Below are positions 7,310 to 11,823 of a stretch of 11,823 nt of DNA, one piece after another; position 1 is the first letter of the stretch; the number at the start of each line of letters is the position of its first letter. The notes beneath the pieces were generated by a model. The model was not told the DNA's origin. It saw only the letters and a program-made list of their open reading frames with translations, and ran no database searches. Both the position numbers and the translations under genes were made by a program. Origin of the DNA: Clostridia bacterium. Its GTDB lineage: Bacteria; Bacillota; Clostridia; HGM11514. The stretch is from NCBI GenBank assembly GCA_900757255.1, contig CAAENE010000080.1:1-11823 (forward strand), written 5' to 3'.

Positions 7310-8024
7310 AACACAGATTGCATACAACAGGACAAGACGGGCGCAGCGACCGCAGTACATAGTCATTCATGATACGGGGAATCCCGGCAGGGGCGCAAAT
7401 GCGGACTCGCATTTCCGTTATTTCAACGGCGGGAACAGAAACTCCAGCGCGGATTTTTTTGTGGATGACACGCAGATACTGCAGGTCAACAACTATTTGT
7501 CTTATTATACTTGGCACTGCGGTGACGGCAAAGGTAGATATGGTATCACCAACGCCAACTCACTGGGGATTGAGATCTGTATCAACAGCGACGGTGATTA
7601 CGATAAAGCCTTTGACAATGCGGTATGGCTTGCCAAAAAACTGATGACGGAGCTTGCTATCCCTATAAACAGTGTTGTCCGTCACTACGATGCCAGCCGC
7701 AAAAACTGTCCAGCTTCCATGAGTAACAACAACTGGGCGCTGTGGAGCAAATTTAAAAAGAGACTAACTGAGGAGGATATTGATATGGAAAAACTAAATG
7801 CAATCGAAAAGGACGTGGCACAGCTGAAAACAGACGTTTCCGCGCTGAAAAACAAAATGATTTATGCTTGGGTTGACGATAACATGCCGGACTGGGCGAA
7901 ACCTACCATTACAAAGCTTATGCGCAAGGGTTACCTAAAGGGTGACGAGGAAGGCAAGCTGAATCTGGATGACAATATGCTCCGGATGCTTGTCATTAAC
8001 GACCGCGCCGGCCTTTACGACTAA
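7296..8024 (+). CDS. Endolysin: N-acetylmuramoyl-L-alanine amidase (Amidase_2) with C-terminal cell-wall-binding region
   Basis: This 242-residue enzyme should cut the amide bond between N-acetylmuramic acid and L-alanine in peptidoglycan. Residues 17-150 form the Amidase_2 domain. The expected zinc ligands are His25 in YIVIHDTGN, His130 in VVRHYD and Cys138 in KNCPA, matching the T7-lysozyme pattern. WHCGDGKGRYG and SLGIEICIN are also typical. Residues 164-186 form a short coiled coil, followed by a 50-residue C-terminal unit (PDWAKPTITKLMRKGYLKGDEEGKLNLDD) with an SLH-like look. No signal peptide is present, consistent with holin-dependent release. ATG 7296 has AAAGAGG at 7280-7286, nine bases away; ATG 7287 lies right next to it. 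An internal start inside this gene is listed separately. Confidence 0.93.
   Translation: MKVNKTQIAYNRTRRAQRPQYIVIHDTGNPGRGANADSHFRYFNGGNRNSSADFFVDDTQILQVNNYLSYYTWHCGDGKGRYGITNANSLGIEICINSDGDYDKAFDNAVWLAKKLMTELAIPINSVVRHYDASRKNCPASMSNNNWALWSKFKKRLTEEDIDMEKLNAIEKDVAQLKTDVSALKNKMIYAWVDDNMPDWAKPTITKLMRKGYLKGDEEGKLNLDDNMLRMLVINDRAGLYD
7771..7787 (+). promoter_or_regulatory. Internal ribosome binding site and ATG within the endolysin gene
   Basis: AGGAGG is a full anti-Shine-Dalgarno match and is followed after eight bases by an in-frame ATG. It is a better-formed site than the one at the main start of the same gene (AAAGAGG at 7280-7286). Confidence 0.6.
7785..8024 (+). CDS. Probable internal in-frame translation product of the endolysin (C-terminal binding region only)
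   Basis: Inside the amidase gene, AGGAGG at 7771-7776 lies eight bases before ATG 7785, which is in frame (Met164). Translation from it would give a 79-residue protein made of just the coiled coil (MEKLNAIEKDVAQLKTD) and the C-terminal wall-binding region. The site falls exactly at the domain boundary, between the amidase end and the coiled coil. Several Clostridium and Enterococcus phage endolysins are known to make such a second product that assembles with the full-length protein. The sequence shows the site; that it is used is inference. The encoded residues at the site (EEDID) could have arisen by chance. Confidence 0.55.
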   Translation: MEKLNAIEKDVAQLKTDVSALKNKMIYAWVDDNMPDWAKPTITKLMRKGYLKGDEEGKLNLDDNMLRMLVINDRAGLYD

Positions 8025-8034
8025 TCTTAAAAAT

Positions 8035-8073
8035 ATGCCTGTGAGGATTTTTCCCTGCAGGCATTATTTTTTT
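8035..8073 (+). terminator. Rho-independent terminator after the lysis cassette
   Basis: ATGCCTG (8035-8041) pairs with CAGGCAT (8058-8064). Inner G-C pairs 8045-8046 with 8053-8054 extend the stem around a T-rich loop. The hairpin is followed by TTATTTTTTT. It lies just after the endolysin stop, so it should end the late tail/lysis transcript before the recombination module. Confidence 0.8.
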
Positions 8074-8140
8074 GCAAAGAACCTCATATTTTCATGATTC
8101 CGTGGCCTTATTATGAAACAACATTTATGAAAGTGAGGCT

Positions 8141-8530
8141 ATGAGATTGAAAGAACAGGAAAAACAAAAAGTGTTAACACTATACTGCCAGGGACTCGGA
8201 TACAGACGAATTGCCGTCATTACAGGGATTTCCCCTAACACGATAAAGTCCTATTGTCAGCGGCATCTTGCTAAGAATGCAAAAGCGTGTAAACAGTGCG
8301 GACGTGCGGTCCGGCAAATGCCGCACAGAAAAGAAAAACAGTTTTGCTCTGATCGGTGCAGGATGAAGTGGTGGAACGCGCATCCTTCAGCAGGAAACCG
8401 CAAAGCCTATTATTCCCTTATCTGCAAATACTGCGGGCGGGAATTTGAAAGCTACGGAAATAATAAGAGAAAATTTTGTTCCAGACATTGTTATGACCTT
8501 TCCCGCAAAGGGGTGACGGGCAATGCATGA
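8141..8530 (+). CDS. HTH and double zinc-finger protein of the recombinase module
   Basis: This 129-residue protein probably binds DNA. Residues 16-41 read as a helix-turn-helix of sigma-70-region-4/Hin type (CQGLGYRRIAVITGISPNTI). Two zinc-ribbon-like units follow: C50-x2-C53 with C69-x3-C73 and H81, then C95-x2-C98 with C113-x3-C117. I know comparable proteins from Clostridia prophages and mobile elements, often annotated as sigma-70 or HTH proteins beside serine recombinases; no function is established to my knowledge. The start at ATG 8141 is uncertain: AAGTGAGG at 8131-8138 leaves only two bases before it, while TTG 8147 would be spaced by eight. It overlaps the next small gene by 8 bases. 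It may regulate the recombinases or assist in synapsis or excision, which is inference. Confidence 0.75.
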   Translation: MRLKEQEKQKVLTLYCQGLGYRRIAVITGISPNTIKSYCQRHLAKNAKACKQCGRAVRQMPHRKEKQFCSDRCRMKWWNAHPSAGNRKAYYSLICKYCGREFESYGNNKRKFCSRHCYDLSRKGVTGNA

Positions 8531-8693
8531 CGGATACTATGCAAGGGTCTGCGAATATAAACAGATTATGCTGCTGGCAAAAGCCATGCTGCGTCAGGGG
8601 ATTATTTCGGCAAAAGACTACGCTCAAATTGATAAAATAATTGCCCGAAAAAAAGGCATAAATTCGTGCAGTTTATACCGGGAAATTCCTTGA
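8523..8693 (+). CDS. SHOCT-like small protein, 56 residues
   Basis: This short gene is tightly placed: AAGGGGTG at 8508-8515 lies seven bases before ATG 8523, and it overlaps the HTH/zinc-finger gene by 8 bases. The product begins MHDGYYARVCEYKQIML and contains a segment AKAMLRQGIISAKDYAQIDK that fits the SHOCT-type pattern (hydrophobic helix, then 'G-I-I-S-x-x-x-Y/F-x-x-I/L-x'), ending in a basic stretch IIARKKG. No membrane segment or enzyme motif is visible. Small SHOCT-domain proteins often occur just before serine recombinases in Clostridia prophages; their role is unknown. Candidate roles are a recombination directionality factor or regulator, which is inference. Confidence 0.7.
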   Translation: MHDGYYARVCEYKQIMLLAKAMLRQGIISAKDYAQIDKIIARKKGINSCSLYREIP

Positions 8694-8718
8694 TATATCA
8701 AAGGGTTAGAGGTAATAT
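8690..8718 (+). promoter_or_regulatory. Candidate promoter for the recombinase pair with palindromic operator-like site
   Basis: TTGATA (8690-8695, five of six to the -35 consensus) is spaced by 17 bases from TAATAT (8713-8718, four of six to the -10 consensus). The -35 box is part of a perfect 12-base palindrome, TTGATATATCAA (8690-8701). A transcript would begin near 8725, just before AAAGGAGG at 8729-8736. This supports ATG 8744 as the recombinase start. The palindrome could bind a dimeric regulator. Confidence 0.45.
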
Positions 8719-8743
8719 GACATACTGGAAAGGAGGTATGACA

Positions 8744-10063
8744 ATGCAAAGAGACATTAAAAAATTGGACGTTAAAATCCCGTCTTTGCCAAAGGCAAAA
8801 CAGGTTGCCGCCTATGCGCGCGTATCCAGTGAAAAGGACGCTATGCTCCATTCACTTTCCGCACAAATCAGTTATTACAGCCAGATGATTCAGTCGCATA
8901 ACGGCTGGATTTATCGCGGTGTTTATTCGGATGAGGCAAAGACAGGTACTAAGGAATCGCGGCAGGGGTTTCAAGATTTACTTGCTGAATGCCGGGCCGG
9001 GAGAATTGATATGGTTATTACAAAATCCATATCCCGATTTGCACGGAACACGGTTACACTGCTGGAAACGGTCAGGGAACTGAAAGCTATGGGTGTGGAT
9101 GTATTTTTCGAGGAGCAAAATATTCATTCCATTAGCACGGAAGGCGAATTTCTGCTTACACTGCTCGCTTCCTACGCCCAGGAGGAAAGCCTGTCGGCGA
9201 GTGAAAATCAGAAATGGCAGATTCGGAAAGCCTTTGAAAAGGGGGAACTGGTAAACATTCGGTTTATGTATGGGTTCCATGTTGAAAAGGGCTCCATGCT
9301 CCCACACCCGAAACAGGCGACTATTGTCGATGAGCTTTATGACCGGCTGCTTGCCTATGAAAGCTGCAGCAGCATAGCAAAAGACCTGGAGAGAAGAGGG
9401 ATACGCGGCGTTTTGGGCGGTAAATGGACAGCAACGCGCGTGATTGAAATTATAAAAAATGAAAAAAATGTGGGAGATTCCCTTGGTCAGAAAAAATACC
9501 GCAACAACCATCTGGATAAGAAACTTGTCAAGAACCGGGGAGAGTTGCCAATGTACTATGCCGAGGGTACACATACCGGTATCGTGGACAGCGAGAAGTT
9601 TGAAAAAGCGCAACGCATTCTTGAGGAGCGAAAACGGAACCGAAAGCCTGCTAAGCCCATCACCCATTCTGTTTTTACCAGCCTTATTTACTGCCCGCAT
9701 TGTGGAAAGAATTACAGAAAGGTGACTACAAACGGTTCTGTCGGCTGGAATTGCCCTACATATATTTCGGATGGGAAAGATGTTTGCTTTGGAAAGAAAA
9801 TACCTGATGATACCCTCTCCAAAGTCACGGCAGAAGTTTTGCAAATGGCGGCATTCGATCCGCAAGCGGTTTCAGAACAGATTCGGAGAATCATCGTTCC
9901 ACAGCCTAATCATCTGGTTTTTGAATTTAAGAATGGGCGCCATATAGAAAAAGTGTGGGCTGACCGTTCCAGAAAGGATAGCTGGACACCGGAAATGAAA
10001 GAAGCGGCCCGCCAAAAAGCATTAAAAAGACATAGAGGTGAAAGCGTATGGCAAGAAAAGTAA
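8744..10063 (+). CDS. Serine recombinase (resolvase domain, recombinase domain, zinc ribbon; lacks coiled coil)
   Basis: This 439-residue protein is a large serine recombinase that should cut and rejoin att-site DNA. The catalytic domain spans about 20-160, with Ser28 in YARVSS as the nucleophile, Arg26, and Arg98/Arg101 in SISRFARN. A recombinase domain follows at about 170-290, then a zinc ribbon with C317-x2-C320 and C337/C348. After the ribbon only about 90 residues remain, ending in a conserved-looking segment (IIVPQPNHLVFEFKNGRHIEKVW) with no long heptad pattern, so it lacks the coiled coil used by phiC31-like integrases for synapsis control. ATG 8744 is chosen for AAAGGAGG seven bases upstream; ATG 8738 and 8717 are worse placed. 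The gene overlaps the next recombinase by 16 bases. Confidence 0.9.
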   Translation: MQRDIKKLDVKIPSLPKAKQVAAYARVSSEKDAMLHSLSAQISYYSQMIQSHNGWIYRGVYSDEAKTGTKESRQGFQDLLAECRAGRIDMVITKSISRFARNTVTLLETVRELKAMGVDVFFEEQNIHSISTEGEFLLTLLASYAQEESLSASENQKWQIRKAFEKGELVNIRFMYGFHVEKGSMLPHPKQATIVDELYDRLLAYESCSSIAKDLERRGIRGVLGGKWTATRVIEIIKNEKNVGDSLGQKKYRNNHLDKKLVKNRGELPMYYAEGTHTGIVDSEKFEKAQRILEERKRNRKPAKPITHSVFTSLIYCPHCGKNYRKVTTNGSVGWNCPTYISDGKDVCFGKKIPDDTLSKVTAEVLQMAAFDPQAVSEQIRRIIVPQPNHLVFEFKNGRHIEKVWADRSRKDSWTPEMKEAARQKALKRHRGESVWQEK

Positions 10064-11625
10064 CCGTAATACCGCCGAGCATACAGCCCTGGACAGGAGC
10101 GGCGCTTCATGCGGCAGCACGGAAAAAAGTGGCTGCCTATGCCCGCGTCTCTACTGACAGCAAAGAACAAAAAACCAGTTACGCTGCGCAAGTGGAACAT
10201 TACACAAAATATATCCAGTCCAAGCCAGAATGGGAATTTGTAAAAGTCTATACGGACGAGGGTATTACTGCCGTAAATACAAAGCGCCGTGATGGTTTTA
10301 AAGATATGGTCAAAGACGCTTTGGATGGAAAAATAGACCTTATTGTCACAAAGTCTGTCAGCAGGTTTGCGCGCAACACCGTGGACAGCCTGGTTACTGT
10401 GCGCAAGCTAAAAGCACATGGCGTCGAGATTTATTTTGAAAAGGAAAACATCTATACGCTCGATAGCAAGGGTGAACTTTTGATCACGATTATGTCCAGT
10501 ATCGCCCAGGAGGAAAGCCGTTCTATTTCCGAGAATGTTACTTGGGGGCAAAGAAAACGGTTTGCAGACGGAAAAATAAGCCTTGCTTACAAAAACTTCC
10601 TTGGATTTGAAAAAGGAAAAGATAACCTGCCTAAAATTGTAGATGAACAGGCAAAAGTCGCACGCAGGCTTTATTCCCTGTTTATGCGAGGCAAAACGCC
10701 GTACCTAATAGCGCAGATTTTTACCAGTGAAGGAATCCCAACGCCTGCTGGGAAAACAGTGTGGCATCCAAGCACTGTTCTGAGTATTTTAACAAACGAA
10801 AAATACAAAGGGGATGCACGGCTCCAGAAAACCTTTACAGTGGATTTTTTAACCAAGAAAAAGAAATTAAACGAGGGTGAGGTTCCTCAATACTATATCG
10901 AAAACAGCCATGAACCAATTATAAACCCTATCGAGTTTGATTGGGTTCAGGCGGAAATTGCGCGGAGAAAAAAGCTCGGAAAGAATTACAGCGGAAAAAG
11001 CGTGTTGTCAGCAAAGCTCATCTGTGCGGATTGCGGTTCGTTTTTTGGTCCTAAAGTATGGCAGTCCAATACCAAATACCGCAAAACAATCTGGCAGTGC
11101 AACGGTAAATTTAAGGAACCGCACAAATGCAGTACACCTCACGTTACAGAGGATGAAATAAAGCAAAAGTTTTTATGGGCGTATAATATGCTTGTGTTTG
11201 AGAAAGATACCCTTTTGGAAAATTGCAGGGTCATGCAGGACGCTATTTGCGATTGCACCGATTTAAACACAAAGCTGGATCGCTTGTATCGAGAGCTGGA
11301 GGTCCTGACTGAATTGGTTAGAAAATGCGTCAACGAGAATGCTCAAGTAGCATTAAATCAAACAGAGTACCTAAAACGTTACAATGGTTATGTAGAAGAT
11401 TATGAACAGCTAAAGAGTAAAATAGAAGTTTTGGAAAAAGAGAAAACGGAGAGAAAAGAAAAGGCGGATTTTATCGGCGGGTTCATGTTTGAGGTCAGCG
11501 AATTTGGCAACGCCATAGAGGTGTTTGACGAGCAGCTCTGGATGATGGCTGTTCATCAGGTGATTGTCCACCCTGACGGCAAGTTGACCTTCCAATTCTG
11601 GAATGGAGAAAAGCTTGAGATATAA
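10048..11625 (+). CDS. Large serine recombinase, full length with coiled coil
   Basis: This 525-residue protein has the complete domain order of phage serine integrases. Ser35 in YARVSTD is the expected nucleophile with Arg33, and Arg106/Arg109 lie in SVSRFARN. The recombinase domain spans about 170-300, the zinc ribbon has C326-x2-C329 and C351/C361, and a coiled coil runs at about 400-472 (LDRLYRELEVLTELV, then YEQLKSKIEVLEKEK). The C-terminus ends with AVHQVIVHPDGKLTFQFWNG, found in several Firmicute relatives. AGAGGTGAAA (10034-10043) precedes ATG 10048 inside the end of the preceding recombinase. The overlap points to co-translation and to the two proteins working together. It shares motifs but not close identity with its neighbour, so this is not a recent duplication. 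Confidence 0.93.
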   Translation: MARKVTVIPPSIQPWTGAALHAAARKKVAAYARVSTDSKEQKTSYAAQVEHYTKYIQSKPEWEFVKVYTDEGITAVNTKRRDGFKDMVKDALDGKIDLIVTKSVSRFARNTVDSLVTVRKLKAHGVEIYFEKENIYTLDSKGELLITIMSSIAQEESRSISENVTWGQRKRFADGKISLAYKNFLGFEKGKDNLPKIVDEQAKVARRLYSLFMRGKTPYLIAQIFTSEGIPTPAGKTVWHPSTVLSILTNEKYKGDARLQKTFTVDFLTKKKKLNEGEVPQYYIENSHEPIINPIEFDWVQAEIARRKKLGKNYSGKSVLSAKLICADCGSFFGPKVWQSNTKYRKTIWQCNGKFKEPHKCSTPHVTEDEIKQKFLWAYNMLVFEKDTLLENCRVMQDAICDCTDLNTKLDRLYRELEVLTELVRKCVNENAQVALNQTEYLKRYNGYVEDYEQLKSKIEVLEKEKTERKEKADFIGGFMFEVSEFGNAIEVFDEQLWMMAVHQVIVHPDGKLTFQFWNGEKLEI

Positions 11626-11626
11626 A

Positions 11627-11667
11627 AAAATGCCCATGAGTCTTATGCTACAGCTCATGGACATTTT
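11627..11667 (+). terminator. Hairpin after the recombinase genes, probable terminator
   Basis: ATGCCCATGAG (11630-11640) pairs with CTCATGGACAT (11654-11664) with one mismatch and a 13-base loop. Flanking A and T runs extend the stem. It follows the recombinase stop by a few bases. The trailing T-run (TTTTGCTGTCTTT) is broken, so its strength is uncertain. Confidence 0.6.
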
Positions 11668-11758
11668 GCTGTCTTTATGTGAGGTGTATTTTGAGTAAAT
11701 GGGGCGCAAAATTATCAAATAAGGTGCCGTTTATTATAATTAACGTGCTTTGCCACGT

Positions 11759-11791
11759 CGGAGCAAAGTTCGCTTTGCTCCGTTTTTCTTT
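11759..11791 (+). terminator. Strong UUCG-loop hairpin with T-run
   Basis: CGGAGCAAAG (11759-11768) pairs perfectly with CTTTGCTCCG (11773-11782) around a TTCG tetraloop, followed by TTTTTCTTT. This is a classic rho-independent terminator shape on the + strand. No gene ends just before it in this window, so it may belong to a host gene, to a short transcript, or to a repeated extragenic element. Confidence 0.65.
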
Positions 11792-11823
11792 GCAAGAAAA
11801 ACATCCGCCCGCTGCCTTGCTCC

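Larger units (their letters stand above)
11626..11823. other. Non-coding right end, possible attachment-site region
   Basis: No convincing gene is seen. The segment holds two hairpins listed above, a weak promoter-like pair TTATCA (11712-11717) and TATAAT (11735-11740) spaced by 17 bases, a small palindrome ACGTG/CACGT (11743-11758), and an 8-base inverted repeat TTTTTCTT/AAGAAAAA (11783-11801). Integrase genes of this kind usually lie beside the attachment site, so one end of the element is expected here or just beyond. Nothing in one copy of the sequence marks the crossover point. Confidence 0.35.

Noticed and set aside
8978..9865. 295-residue open frame on the minus strand
   Set aside because: It is fully inside the first serine recombinase, which has clear motifs; the composition is rich in Cys, Phe and His, typical of a shadow.
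11691..11823. Open frame from TTG 11691 to the window end with GAGGTG at 11681-11686
   Set aside because: Spacing is short, the start is weak, and the frame runs through a perfect terminator hairpin; it is probably translation of a non-coding repeat.
1..11823. CRISPR arrays, tRNA or rRNA genes
   Set aside because: No spaced repeats or tRNA-like cloverleaf sequence was seen in any gap; gaps between genes are short.

Overview
The window looks like the right-hand part of a contractile-tailed (myovirus or PBSX-like) prophage in a Clostridia-type Firmicute. The evidence is the XkdQ-R-S-T-U baseplate gene order, strong AGGAGG ribosome binding sites, some TTG starts, mixed base composition, a Holin_4-type holin with an Amidase_2 endolysin, and large serine recombinases as integrases. 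All recognised genes lie on the + strand, tightly packed or overlapping. There is no capsid, packaging or replication gene, so the rest of the element lies to the left of the window. The species cannot be named from this sequence.

Layout. Bases 1-3440 hold the baseplate genes: a 5'-partial XkdQ-like hub protein, XkdR (DUF2577), XkdS (DUF2634), XkdT (baseplate J) and XkdU (YmfQ/DUF2313). Bases 3440-6875 hold the host-contact genes: a 645-residue fibre with short-period repeats and a C-terminal Peptidase_G2-like domain, a second small fibre-like protein, and an unrecognised two-domain beta-rich protein. Bases 6881-8024 form the lysis cassette, holin plus zinc amidase, closed by a hairpin terminator at 8035-8073. 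The amidase gene contains a near-ideal internal ribosome binding site and in-frame ATG.

Bases 8141-11625 form the recombination module. It has an HTH plus double zinc-finger protein, a 56-residue SHOCT-like protein, a 439-residue serine recombinase that lacks the usual C-terminal coiled coil, and a full-length 525-residue serine recombinase that overlaps the first by 16 bases. A candidate promoter with a palindrome over its -35 box precedes the recombinase pair. The last 198 bases (11626-11823) hold two hairpins with terminator character and a run of small palindromes sharing CTTTGC. This is where an attachment site or element end would be expected, but none can be proved from one sequence.

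How it works together: the baseplate and fibre genes build the host-binding end of the tail, the holin and amidase release progeny, and the recombinases with their two small partner genes probably control integration and excision. The most notable points are the probable second product of the endolysin gene, the unequal recombinase pair with its conserved-looking small companions, and the repeat architecture of the main fibre.
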